Under the pieces are notes generated by a model. The model ran no database searches. It was not told the origin of the DNA and saw only the letters and a program-made list of their open reading frames with translations. A stretch of 64,000 bases of DNA from the NCBI GenBank assembly GCA_003996215.1, contig QJPP01000315.1, positions 107,528 through 171,527 of the forward strand. The letters run 5' to 3'. Below, in pieces: positions 20,324 to 31,894 of the stretch (position 1 is its first letter; the number at the start of each line of letters is the position of its first letter). Origin of the DNA: Jaltomata sinuosa. Its lineage: Eukaryota > Streptophyta > Magnoliopsida > Solanales > Solanaceae. The position numbers and the translations under genes are program-made.

Positions 20324-21660
20324 ATGATCCACGCTAGCGAACAAAGCAGCATGGACAGATAGATGGACTCGGAGGATGAGCCTATTGTTCATGGTACCGT
20401 GGGTGACATTCAGCTACCTCTAACTATTGGCAATGTTGTATTCCATGTGACGAGTACAATGTTGTGTTTGCTACAAATAAAGGGGTTATTTAGAGGGCTG
20501 GCCTACAAAGATGCAAACCGATATGTTCAAAACTTTGTCAACATTTGCCAGCCCTTCAACATACAAAACATAACTCAAAAGTCAATCCGACTCTGGTTAT
20601 TCCCATTCTCTCTCATGGGAGAGGCAACCGCATGGCTTAAAGATCTCCCTAAGGGATCTATCACATCATGGAATGAGTTAGTCAAAGCTTTTTTGGACCA
20701 ATTTTTCCCACTTTCAAGGATGTTTTAATTGTGTGATAAACTTCAGACAATTACTGAATGAACCATTGCACGAGGTGTGGTTAAGGTTCAAGAAGAAGCT
20801 GTTGCTATGTTCAAACCATGGTATACTAGATGGGGTTCTACTTTAAAACTTTTACTAGGCACTTGATTCTATGAACAAGTCAGTGGCTAACAATATTGTG
20901 GTTGGATCTATCATGGATCAAACTTATGGTCTTGCTTCAGCTCTTTTGGTTAGAATGATAAATACGAATAGATAGGCTGAGGTGCCATTGGGTGTCACCT
21001 CATCCATCGTGACTAATGAAATGAGGAGGAAAGAAGAAGATCAAGATGAGGCCATGGCTAAGATGATGACCCAAATTGAGTTGTTAGCCAAGCACATAAT
21101 GGGTGTTGAAACTAAGAGTGTGAACGTCGTTGGAGCTTATGGTGATAAAAGTCATGATGAGGGTGGTGTCTATACATCAATGGATGAAGAAGCTTGTTAT
21201 TGGATGGTGGTTTCTTATCTAGGGTACCAAGGTGCAAATCAAGGCCCTTGGCAACCTCGGGATGAGAATCAAGGTTGGAACCAAGAGAGAAGTAATCAAT
21301 AGAGAGATCGGGAGCAAGGTAGAGACCTTTGATGGTCCTTGGAGAGATACTGAAAGAGACAGTGATCGCTATAATCACTAAAGTGCTAACTCATATGTTC
21401 CTCCACCCAAATTAGATGCTTCTCTATTTCAACCAAGTGTTAGTGATCCTGCGAGCTCCAAAATTGAAGATATGTTGTCACTTGTGCTAAAAAAGGTTGA
21501 GTCTACAGACAATAGGGTGGAAGACTTGAAGAGTGATGTGTATACCCTTCACCAAACCGTGAGCTCACATTCTACGTTGATCAAGCACTTGGAGGCTCAA
21601 ATGAACCAACCACCTATCAACCCAAATGAACCCTTGGTTGAAGGGCACCCTTCCTAGTGA
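20324..21660 (+). pseudogene. Athila gag
   Basis: The start is taken at ATG 20324. A TAG at 20360-20362 follows, then an open run 20363-20728 encodes the Athila capsid region with words such as IRLWLFPFSLMGEATAWL and LVKAFLDQFFPLSRM. A later frame (20982-21302) continues with an MAKMMTQIELLAKHIM-type helix, and another (21472-21657) with a coiled-coil-like stretch (VLKKVESTDNRVEDLKSD). This order of capsid, Lys/Met-rich helix, glutamine/asparagine-rich linker and coiled coil is usual for Athila gag. At least four frame breaks are present. Confidence 0.8.
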
Positions 21661-22965
21661 TACTCATGCAAACCTAAAAAATGATGGCCATGTGATGACA
21701 ATTGTCACAAGAAGCGGAAGGATGCTCGATTGAGTAGGCAAACTAACCAAAAAAAATATGTTTGAAAAGAATTAGAAGCTACAAAAAGAGGTCAAGATTG
21801 AAAAGAGTTGTAATGCAAATACGGAGATTGGGGTGAAGCTTAGTGCACCCAATGTGATTGTTGATGATGAAAGCCCGAATGAGGAGAGGGAAAAGATCAA
21901 AGTGTCTCCTCAAGTTGCAATTGATATAGAGGAGTAGAAAGAGGAGGAAATCCCTAGTGATCCAAGGCCATTGCCTAAAAGTCCCCCCTCTGTATCCTTA
22001 GAGGTTAATCAAGAAAAAGGAAGATAACCAATTCAAGAAATTTGTGGACATGTTCAGCAAATTATCTATAAACATTCCATTAGTTGACGTTCTTATGTAA
22101 ATGCCATGCTATGCAAAATTCATGAAGGAGTTATTGAAAAAGAAGAGGTTAATTGATGTGGGTACGATGGAAAGGTCCCACAATTGTAGTGTAGTCATGA
22201 CAAGTAATTTGGCCCCCAAAAGAGAATATCCGGGAGCTTTCACCATCCCTTGTACGATTGGTGTTTACTTGTTCAAAAAGGCATTGTACGATCTTGGGGA
22301 AAGTATCAACTAGATTCCCTCGTGATCTTCAATAAGTTAGGTTTGGGTTCTCCTAATCCAATACCGATGAGGTTGCTAATGGCCAATCATTTGATAGAGC
22401 GCCCAGTAGACATCTTGTTTGATGTGTTGGTGAAAGTGGACAAGTTTATCTTGATGGCTGATTTTGTGGTACTAGATTCTGATGTTGATCTCGAGGTACC
22501 TATCATTGTAGGGCAACCATTCTTAGCCACCGGAAGGGCTCTTGTTGATATGGAGCTGGGAGAACTTAAATTCTAGGTGGGAAGCGAGGAGGTCACATTC
22601 AATGTATGCCAACCAATGAAGCCCCCGAATGAATATCAGGTTGTGCAGTGATTGTTACCAAGGACGAGTTGGTTGAAGGTCCGTGTGAATATTAGATTAG
22701 AGGTGAACTATCGAGTGACCAGCTTATTCTTTATGATAGTTGAGGGAAGAGGGACCCTGGAAGATTTATCATGCCTAAGCCACCAAATTTGGTGGATATG
22801 CACATGGATCCTAATGTTGCAGAGAGATAATAGTTTTGGTCCATAAATGTCCCACCCACGATGTTATTTGCCACGGATTTGTTCATAGAGTCTAGGGCTC
22901 GATAGAAACTTTAGAGGAGAACATTTTTAGGCAAACCATGATTCAGACACAATAAGAGATTTTGT
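21661..22965 (+). pseudogene. Athila protease and pre-RT region (truncated)
   Basis: After a damaged linker (21661-22100) the protease frames 22101-22313 and 22250-22576 overlap out of phase. They contain CYAKFMKELLKKKR, the active-site region ALYDLGESIN (about 22284-22312), and the C-terminal half with RPVDILFDVLVKVDKFILMA and IIVGQPFLATGRALVD. These are standard words of Athila-type protease. From about 22577 to 22960 I see only decayed sequence without a clear domain. RT never follows, because the element breaks at about 22965 into the inverted repeat. Confidence 0.78.
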
Positions 22966-23470
22966 TTAACCTTAGCCATGCTTCATGCAATGGCTCATCT
23001 GGGAGTTGGCAAAAATTGGTAATATCATCCCTCTATTGCATCATCCAAGAGAAAGGGAAGTATCGCACCAAGATGGCTTCAATAAGACAATTCCATATTG
23101 TAATAGAGCCCTCCAGGAGCTTCTCAAGCCATGTTGTGGCTTCCCCCATAAGGGAGAAATTAAATAATCGAAGTCAGATTGACTCATGTGATATATTATT
23201 AATGTTGAAAGGCTGGCATATCTCAAGAAAGTTCTGGATATGCCGGTTTGCATTATCATGAGCCAGCCCTCCAAAGAGTCCCTTCATCTGGATCAAATAA
23301 AGCATAGTGCTAGTGACATGAAACATAATATTTCCAACCATTGGGGGTAGGCAGATTGCACCTATAGCACCATGGACTATGGGTTAGTTGTCCGCATCCA
23401 TATATCCATCTATGTTTCTTTGTAACCCACTTCACTCATGGGGATCCTATCCAAACAATCATAAACACCA
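22966..23470 (-). pseudogene. Athila gag 5' part, minus strand
   Basis: On the minus strand the sequence from about 23447 leftwards reads through MVGN, GLFGGLAHDNANRHIQNF, ICQPFNINNIS and FSLMGEATTWLEKLLEGSIT. These match the plus-strand copy at 23756-24180 and, more distantly, 20363-20728. In-frame stops are present. The region ends at about 22966, where it abuts the other Athila copy. Confidence 0.75.
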
Positions 23471-23542
23471 CAAAAAGGTAAAAACGAACAAACACTCAAT
23501 AAGTGAACTTAAACGACAATCAATTGGCCACACAAAAACCAG

Positions 23543-23560
23543 TCCCCGGTAATGGCACCC
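23543..23560 (-). promoter_or_regulatory. Primer binding site for tRNA-Asp, inverted Athila copy
   Basis: On the minus strand GGGTGCCATTACCGGGGA, better preserved at its 3' half than the site at 20205. It lies next to an LTR end on its right (about 23562-23665). Confidence 0.65.
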
Positions 23561-23755
23561 TTTCTCATGACACTCAAAAGAACTCTCCCAAATAAGGTGG
23601 TAGCGATCGTCAAGCAAAACAAAGGTAACCCAATAGATATCGGGGTCAAATTTCCAGGGAATGGTTTTTGAGTCGCCAATTGATTGTCATTTAAGTTCAC
23701 TTTGTTGAGTGTTTGTTTGTTTTTACCTCTTTGTTATTTGTGATTATTTGAACAG

Positions 23756-24355
23756 GGTGCCAATGAGTGAAATGGGTTACCAAGAAAGCGTAGACGGATA
23801 TATGGATGTGGACAATGGACCCGTATTCCATGGTGTTGTAGGTGCAATCTGCCTACCCACAATGGTTGGAAATGCCGTGTTTCATGTCACTATCATTGTG
23901 CTTCATTTGATCTAGATGAAGGGACTCTTTGGAGGGCTGGATCATGAAGATGTGAACCGGCATATCCAGAACATTTTTGAAATATGCCAGCCTTTCAACA
24001 TCAATAATATATCCCAAGAGTCAATTCGACTCTGATTATTTCTTTTCTCCCTTACGGGGGAAGCCATGGCATGGCTTGAGGAGCTTCAAGAGGGCTCTAT
24101 TACAATATGGAATGGACTTGTAGAAGCCTTCTTGGTGAGATTCTTCCTTTCTTCTCGGATGATGCAACTAAGGGATGACATCACTGACTTTTGACAACTA
24201 CCGGTGAGCCATTGCATGAAGCATGGCTAAGGTTCAAGAAAAAGATTCTAATGTGTCCAAACCATGGGTTGCAAGACAATGTTCTCCTCCTAAGTTTCTA
24301 TAGAGCCCTAGACTCTATGAACAAATCCGTGGCAAATAACCGTGGTAACTCTAGA
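23756..24355 (+). pseudogene. Athila gag 5' part, plus strand
   Basis: It starts near ATG 23763 (MSEMGYQESVDGYMD) and is open to 23915, then readable with stops through GLFGGLDHEDVNRHIQN, LTGEAMAWLEELQEGSI and ALDSMNKSVANN at about 24310-24345. It breaks off at about 24360, where minus-strand Athila pol sequence begins. Confidence 0.75.
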
Positions 24356-24363
24356 TTCAAGGT

Positions 24364-25130
24364 AGGCTAATTATGTCGGCAATGGTCCAACCAAGAGCTC
24401 AAATATGTTTCTTTAAAACCTTGAGTAATGCTTGCACATGTTCCTCATTCAATTTGTTGGATATGATTACCGATAATGTCTCATTGGCACCCATATAGGC
24501 ATACCTCAAGTGCGATGGCAAGGGTTTGGGCTCCAACACTGGGGGCTCAATAATGGAAGGTTTATATTGGGGAGTCTGTCGATTCTTCAAATCAAGATCA
24601 AGTTTCTTTGGAGGATAGGAATAATATCCCATTTCTACAAAAGCACAACATCTTTCATCATACTCTCTCATTCCTTCACAATCATAGTTCAATAAAATGG
24701 CTTCTAACGCTTCATCCACGAACCCTTCTTTCATATGTAGCTCGACCCTCTCCTCAATTTTACTAATTGCAAAGGTTGTTTGGAGTTTGTTGGGCTGCTT
24801 CATGGATCTACAAACATCAACTTCCTCATTCATTAAGAATTTATGCTCCTCTAAATTCACCTCATATAACGTGTACCCCGTCTTCAAACTTGGCTACCCC
24901 AACACAATTGGTATTTCAAAACCACTTTTACAATCAAGTATCACAAAATCCACCAGATATACAAGCTGACCTACTCCCACTAGCATGTCATAGTAGATTC
25001 TAATAGGAAATCTCATTGAACGATTGGCCATGAGTAATTTCATCTTCGTAATAGTGGGCTAACCGAGTTCCAATCCTTTAGAAGTGGCAAGAGACATCAA
25101 ATTTACACTAGTTTGGACCCTATTTTATTA
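24364..25130 (-). pseudogene. Athila protease end to pre-RT spacer, minus strand
   Basis: A 162-codon frame (24887-24399) carries KLDLDLKNRQTPQYKPSI, PVLEPKPLPSHLRYAY and GANETLSVIISNKLNEEHV, the signature linker between protease and RT of Athila elements. To its right on the same strand (24888-25130) is the end of the protease with FPIRIYYDMLVGVG, VDFVILDC and EIPIVLG words, plus a stop. A stop directly after LKKHI (24399) and a break at about 24364 remove RT. The piece is in opposite orientation to the main Athila copy. Confidence 0.78.
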
Positions 25131-25190
25131 TGTCTTTTCTTATACTTCCCTTATTTAATTGTTTAGTTATAGTATCATATTCTCGGGTTG
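25131..25190. other. Short unassigned stretch
   Basis: AT-rich sequence between the Athila fragment and the start of element B. No gene or repeat is recognised. Confidence 0.5.
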
Positions 25191-25237
25191 TGTAACACCT
25201 CGAAAATCAAACCAGCTATCTAAGTATGAAACTCAAA
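25191..25237 (+). repeat. LTR start stub of element B
   Basis: TGTAACACCTCG followed by AAATCAAACCAGCTATC matches the LTR at 26439 for about 47 bp. The match ends in an A-rich run and is joined directly to integrase sequence. The rest of this LTR and everything up to integrase is deleted. Confidence 0.85.
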
Positions 25238-26203
25238 AAAATTGGGAGATATGCCAGCAGACGATAGACTCAGTAGACAATTATGCCATACTTTACATTC
25301 GGGAGATAGTCCGATTGCATGGTGTTCCTTTGTCCATCATTTCAGATAGGGGTACTCAGTTTTGGAGATCGTTTCAGAGAGGTCTTGGTACTAAGGTGAA
25401 GCTTAGTATAGATTTTCACCCTCAGACAGATGGCCTGGCTAGGCGTACTATTAAGACTTTGGAGGATATGTTGAGAGCTTGCGTGGTTGATTTCAAAGGT
25501 AATTGGGATGATCACTTACCTCTTATCGAGTTTGCCTACAACAACATCTTTCACTCTAGCATCCAGATGGCTCCAATGGAGGCACTTTATGGTCAGAGAT
25601 ATAGATCTCCTATTGGTTGGTTTAAGGTAGGTGAGGCAGCTTTGATTGGCCCATATTCGGTGCATGAGACCATTGAGAAGGTTCAGCTTATTAGGGAGAG
25701 GTTGAAGACAGGTCGGAGTTGACAGAAATAATACGCGGATATGAGGAGGAGGGAATTAGAATTTGAAGTTGATGATTGGGTTTTTCTAAAGGTTTCACCC
25801 ATGAAGGGTGTGATGAGATTTTGCAAGAAAGAAAGATTAGTCCCTGTTTTGTAGGTCCTTATCGGATTCTGATAAAGGTTGGTAAGGTTGCTTATGAGTT
25901 GGATTTGACATCGGATTTGGAAGCGATTCATCCAGTTTTTGATGTTTCCTTATTGAAGAAGTGTGTTGGTGATCTGACCTTGATTGTTACTTTAGAGGAT
26001 GTAGATGTGAAGGATAGTCTCACCTATGAGGAGGTCCCCATAGAAATCCTTGATCATCATATTCGAAGGTTGAGGAACAAAGAAGTTGCTTCGGTAAAAG
26101 TTCTTTGGAGAAATTAGCTTGTTGAAGGAGCTACTTGGGAAGCGGAAGAGGCCATGAAGGCAAAATATCCCCATCTCTTTCCTTCCGATTCCATTCTAGT
26201 TTG
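25238..26203 (+). pseudogene. Integrase-chromodomain fragment, element B upstream copy
   Basis: It begins inside the integrase core. The second catalytic Asp is in IISDRGTQFWRSFQRGLGTK (about 25336-25395), but three or four residues between TQF and W are missing compared with 38080-38105. The residue where the catalytic Glu belongs is Arg (DGLARRTI, about 25431). The frame is open to 25722, then shifts; 25776-26117 encodes the GPYRILIKVGKVAYEL region and the chromodomain with AIHPVFDVSLLKK. A TAG at 26115-26117 interrupts, and the frame ends at TGA 26201-26203. Confidence 0.85.
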
Positions 26204-26424
26204 AGGTAATAGTTTCATCCTTAGTATGTTCCTCTGATCCTATTCCATCAGTTACTCGCATGATCCTAGCATGCATTCATCATTTCAAAGTTGATTTAAC
26301 CATGTTTTAAGTTGATGAGTTTAGTTTTCATGTTTATTCCTTAAATTCCAAGTTTTGTTGCTGGTTGGGCTATTTTTCTCTTCAGTTTTCCCTTGTTTAG
26401 TCTTCATTCGAGGATGAATGATCT

Positions 26425-26438
26425 CAAAGGGGAGATAT
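26425..26438 (+). promoter_or_regulatory. Polypurine tract, element B
   Basis: CAAAGGGGAGATAT directly precedes the LTR start TGTAACACC. It is preceded by ATTCGAGGATGAATG. Confidence 0.75.
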
Positions 26439-29400
26439 TGTAACACCTCGGAAATCAAACCAGCTATCTAAGTCTGAAACTCAAAAAAAATCATGTTCTA
26501 GGAATGACGGGTCTAATCCACGGGCCATGGTTTGAACCATGGGTCATGGAATGGAACTGTGATTCCCTTCTGTTGATTCAGCCTCTGGTCTGGAACTATG
26601 AATTGGTTCTATGGACCGTGGATCAAACCACGGGTTTGTCCTGTTGACTCGTGGGACTAGATCAAGGGGATGACAAGTTCCCCAAGTTTCACAACTGGGT
26701 TGACAACCCGTCCTCCATTATACGGGTCTGTCCTGTTGACCATAGGATTGCCTTCTGCAGCATGAATGGTTGGTCAGGAACCATGAGTTGGAACCACGAC
26801 GACCCGTAGAACCGACCTATGATTCCTGAAGCTAACTGATTTTCTAGTTTTTTCTTAATTAAATCCCAGGTGTATTTTAGTCATTACCCACCCTTTTAAC
26901 TCCTAAATGATGTCGTTTTAGCTATTTCTAGAAGGGCTTTCACCCTCATTAGCCTAAGTCCCTTCTCATTACCTCATTCATCTCCCAAAAATGAAAAAAA
27001 CTCTCTTAAGCTCAAGGTCTCAAGCTCCAAGTTCAAGTCTCCTAAGTCTTTTCAATTCACCAAAATTTCAAATTGTGATTTCATGAACTTTCAAATTAGA
27101 GATTTTTACCCAATTCTTATGGGTTTTGCTATAAATTGCTTTCTCATGATTTTATTATGAAATTCTATTAAATTGCATAATTTTGCATGGGTTTTTACAT
27201 ATGAACTCCTATTTCATGAATTGAAGGTTAATTATGGTGAATCCTACATGCATGAAGTGATTTAAGAAATTGGGGAAAATGATGGCATGATTTCATGAAT
27301 TTGAAATAAGTGCATGCCTAGTTCTTATGTTTTATGAAAGTATATGTTATTATAATTGAACTAAGGCAATGCAAGCTTTCAAGTTATGAATTATTATGCA
27401 ATGCAAGACACCCGATGTCCCATCAATTCTCATGAATCAATTTCTAAACTATAATTCATAAGTAGTATGATGATCCGGGGTATGAACATGTTATGAACAA
27501 GTTTGGAATCAGATATTTCATATATAAATGAGCTCATGTTATATGTTTTGGGAGTAGTATTTAGCACCGAGAGACGAGGGTTCAGATAACCCAAGTCCAA
27601 AACTACGTTGTGTAATGACTCTTCTGGTCATTTCCACGTATATGTTTTCCTTGTACCGTTAGAGCTTATTCGTAGTGGCCCCAAGTCATTTAAGGCTTGT
27701 CGGGACCGGTATTTCAGTGCCAGGTCCATTTGTTTGGTCATATGATAAGTTTTGAATTCAAGCAAGTCGGCAAAAGTTATCGTAAGTTTCTTTAATAAAT
27801 TTTCTGAACTTTGGGTAAAATGTCTCAGAGCCTTTCTCTCAATATATAAAGAGTTAGAAGTCCCCCGAAAAACCAAATCGAAGGTCTACGAGTCTAGTTT
27901 CCAGCAACAAAACCTCACATCCAACTGATCTCGGAGTAAAAAGTTATGACTGTTTTACCGCGGACTGTCTGGCAGAAACTGGGTCGCGAACCGGGTCGGG
28001 TCAAAATCGATTTAAAGCCTCAACTTCACGTTTTAAAATGCCTTTTCAGCTATAAAACAGTGAGAAAACATAAGGGAGGGTTCCAAGAGAGTTCTTGAGT
28101 ATCAAAATCGTGCGATGGTGAATTGTGAACCTAAATTTAAGAATTTTATTAGCATCGCGCGTATATTTGAAAATATTTTATTTTAAAGTTATATTTTTTA
28201 TTACCTTTTTTAAAGTATTTTAAAGGTCTATGAAAAATACTTTTATTATGATATAATTGTGTATGTACTTATTTTATAAGGTTTGTATACATTGTAATAT
28301 TTTAACGGAGATAGTAAATTTAGTTATGTTGAAAATTATTATTATAATATAGTAGGTTTTATTTGAAATAATTTTCTATTAATTATGGTATATTCAAAAA
28401 ATTATATTTATTTTATCACGAACTTATGCAATACCCGAGTACAGACATAACAGGTAAGAAATAACATGGTGCTGACACCTCACCACCACGTGGAAGTGAA
28501 GTGGTGCAGCAACCATGTAGTGGCATTGACTAAGAAAGTATAATTTATATATATGGTGATGTTAGGTACAACTTTAGGCATTTTTTGGCAGCTACTTAAC
28601 TGTGTGTTTATACATTTACACAGATTCAACAACAATTTCTCCCTTAGTTAAAAAGTTGTTCTTCCAAATATATTGTGTTAAGATACTGTGTTAAGGAGGG
28701 TAAATGATGATTGGTTGGTGTTTTTGTTAAAGCACCACAAGAAATCGATTATTTACGTCAATTATTCAAGCCCAAATTCGAGTTGATTTCATTTCAGAGC
28801 TTTTCGGAGCGGTTCAAACTCGGAAATCGTTGTCCTAACAACTTGTTGTCGGACGACAGGTAGGTTACAGTTTAAACTCCCTAGACTTAGCATATATCGG
28901 ATAAAATTGTACTAGCGGGCATTCTTGGGTTGGATTATTAGGTTGGCACCACAGACCTCGACCGCTTTATTCATGTCCGCCTACTTTTGTTCCTCCGTTG
29001 CTTGTAGTACTTGCTGATATATTTTATTTACCCTTGTGGTCCTGTGAGGCCTTGTTGAGTCTGGAACATAGAAGGTGGGATTTTGGGAATGTCCGCGAGT
29101 CCCGGGCATAGAATTATCCTTCTAGGCTGGTTATGCTTGCTGAGTAGCTATGGTCCTGTGCAGGGTCGGTAGGTTGATTGTGAGATGCTGGATAGCTATT
29201 GTGTTTGATCATACCATTTCCATGCATTTAAAGAGGTTTTATCCATGTTTTACTACGGTTTGGCTTCGGGCCTACTGGCACTATTTTCTAAACCTTGAAT
29301 GGCCCCGGGGGCCTGTTTTTTATGGAAATGATTTGGAAATGGTTTGATTTAACTTGTGATTATTCTCGGGTAAAAGAAAGTAAAATTATGTTTTAAATTA

Positions 29401-31686
29401 CCAGTTTTACGATTAACGCTAGACTCGGCAGGGCCGGGGTGCTAGTTGAGTTTTCTTGCTACTTGAGATAATTTTAGCCTCGGTCAGACCGAGCACCTGA
29501 GACGACTTTCTACTGTTTAGACCCGGTTATGCCCGGGCACCCTTGGAGGGGTTTTTGAGATATTTTCCTACTACTTTAGTCCTGGACAGGGTCTGGGCAT
29601 GCATATTAGAGACTGGGTCTCTATCTTGAACCCGGACTTGCTTCCGAACAACATGTTTTGATACTGAGTTTTAGTATGGGGTCAGGGACCTCCATGGACC
29701 TTGCCATCCGGGCCTGGGGCTGCGGGCTGCGTATGCCGGAGGAAGGTTATATGGTTGAGTAGAGGTATACGGGCAGTGTCCTTCCATGGGACCTACCTGC
29801 TGGGCTAGATCGGCACCGGAGGAGGTACATACAGAGATACCATTTCACTTGAGATTTTTATGCATCATATCATTCATTGTTTGAGGCTCCACCCTTGTTT
29901 GTTGTTTGTTGATTGTATGCTCCAGTAGTATGGGATGTCGGAGGGTTTGTTTTCACTTGTTTGTGTTCCTCGGTTGTATGGGCAGCCGGGGGACTGTAGG
30001 TAGACTCTGGCTATTTACTTGTAGAATTGTTCCCTTTTACGGTTAATTGTTAAATTGGTTACTGCTAGACTGTTAGTTTCTGGATTTGAGATTGATATGA
30101 TTAGTTGGGCTTGATTCATGTCTCTAAGCATGCCTATCATTACTCTTTCTCTCTTCTTCTTACACTTGAGGTTACCGGTATACCGTCCATTTCGTAAACT
30201 TATTATGTATACACTGTTATTGCAAGGACCCCAGGTGCGTTGTTTCTTACTTTCACCTGTGCCTATGGTGTATATATTTTGCTTGCTGGCCTCACATGTG
30301 GTTCTGTTGACTTCCCTCTGGGCTAGTTCCTGTGTACCTTTTGTTGATTTCTGTGACTACTTGCTTCTATTTTGTCTGTTACTATGCTTTTATCTTATAT
30401 GTGCCCAGTCGGCCTATGATACCTACTGGGTACCTTATGCTTCACATTTGGTGCTCACCCTACCCCCTGCATCTTTGGGTGCAGATCCTAGCATGGGCCA
30501 TCGCCGTTAGATCGTTGTAGTCGTGCTTGGAGATCTGTTGGGGATTACTTCAGACTGAGGGTGAGCTCTTGGCAATCAGAGCTTAGCTTTAGTTTATCTT
30601 TTGCTTTATGTACTCTATTACCATTCAGAGACATCTGTATATATTCTTTTGGGATCGTTTGCACTCCATGTAAGTAGTTTTGGCTCTATACTATGATACT
30701 AGGTCTTGGGGTTTGGTTTAGTTTCCGCATATGTATATATATATTCTAGTTAACTATTCTCTTTATCTTGTTCCCTTACTTTCGCTTATTAAACTACCCT
30801 CCTGCTTATTTGTTAGATAGTAGCCCATTACTAACTGTCCTGGGCTACGGGAATTGGTCCGCCTACTGGGGGATTGTAGGTGCCATCATGACCTAGAAAT
30901 TGGGTCGTGACACGGTGCCACCGTAGGTTTCCCTCTGTGGCTTATTATGACAGGATCCTCGTACGACATATTTCTAACTTTGACTAGTTAGGATAGATTT
31001 TTTTAGTGGGGGTACATGACACTGGACTCCATGTAGCTCAGCATAAATTATATCGGTCAAAAGAAACTCCCACATGATTATTTTCAAGCTATGAAGTTAT
31101 ATGATTCTATACTTTGAACTTAAACTTTGTTTCATGTCTTATGTCTCTTATCTTAATACTTATTCATGTCCTTTCTTTATGTAACAAGTCATTTTAAGTA
31201 TGTTTTAATGGTTTTTATCATGTTCATGCATCGCTCTAATACTCGGTACATCCTATAGTACTGACGCATATCTTACATTGCATCCTTTGAAGATGCAGAT
31301 TCAGGTGTTCTTTCTCAGACCCGTGGCTAGAGCTTCCAGGCCACTTTCTGTCAGTTGTTGGTGAGTCCTCTTAGATCGAGGACAAGTTATATTCTTAGTC
31401 AGTGTTAGCTATTGTATTTTCTGTACTTTGAGTTAGCTAGGGTCCTGTTCTAGCAACTCTTTATGTCATGAGTAGAGGCCTTTCAGACATAGACAGCTTT
31501 TGTGTCTCTTTCTGGATTTTGTATTCCTATTTCACTTGATTATCCATTTATGTGATTCCGTATTTATCTATTATGCTTCCGCTTATCTTTTGTTATGCTT
31601 GAGAATGCTATGACCAAGGGTTAGCTTGGGGCACTTGTGGTCCCAAGTCCCGTGTTATGCCTAGGGGGTAACCTCGGGATGTGACA
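26439..31686 (+). repeat. LTR of element B, interrupted by a family D solo LTR
   Basis: Starts TGTAACACCTCG and ends GGATGTGACA. Without the 27611-30912 insertion and one duplication copy it is about 1.94 kb. The 3' part (30918-31686) is matched by 38681-39430 and the part near 27530-27610 by 38599-38680. It contains GGTACATCCTATAGTACTGACG near 31245-31266, a motif typical of LTRs in this group. Confidence 0.87.
27611..30912 (+). mobile_element. Solo LTR of family D inside the element B LTR
   Basis: 3302 bp, TGTAATGACTC at the left and GGTCGTGACA at the right. It is flanked by CGTTG (27606-27610) and CGGTG (30913-30917), a 5-bp target duplication with one mismatch. No internal region or primer site is present, so it is a solo LTR left by recombination between two LTRs. 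Its right 800 bp matches, in reverse, 63247-64000. A 63-bp scrap of the same LTR end lies at 39431-39493. Small open frames within it (for example 30118-30510) are not considered genes. Confidence 0.88.
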
Positions 31687-31690
31687 AACT

Positions 31691-31702
31691 TGGTATCAGA
31701 GC
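31691..31702 (+). promoter_or_regulatory. Primer binding site for tRNA-iMet, element B
   Basis: TGGTATCAGAGC, four bases after the LTR end at 31686. Confidence 0.9.
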
Positions 31703-31894
31703 CTCAGGTTTAAGAGTCCTAGGATATCTGAAAGCCGCATCGAGTAGAGTCTCTTTAATGTGTGTGAAGCGCACCACACATATGGGAGCGAAGCTATGAG
31801 GTGTCTTAGAATACTTCACTTGTTTCATGATCATGTCGTGTGATAGAGCTTAACACTAATGTTCCTCTAATCCTTACCTTATACATTTCAGAAC

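Larger units (their letters stand above)
22966..24237. repeat. Head-to-head inverted repeat of Athila 5' ends
   Basis: The left arm (about 22966-23540) is the reverse complement of the right arm (about 23665-24237), with frequent mismatches. Each arm holds an Athila gag start, its leader and a piece of the region up to the primer site. The spacer of about 125 bp holds the primer site and a short LTR end of the left-arm copy. It is two Athila 5' ends pointing away from each other; transcription across it would give a long hairpin. Confidence 0.8.

Noticed and set aside
24399..24887. 162-codon minus-strand frame considered as a host gene.
   Set aside because: The signature words match the linker between protease and RT of Athila elements, and protease sequence lies next to it on the same strand.
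30118..30520. 130-codon frame with hydrophobic stretches inside the family D LTR.
   Set aside because: It is LTR sequence; the reversed copy at 63639-63911 carries a different and shorter frame, so the ORF is not conserved.
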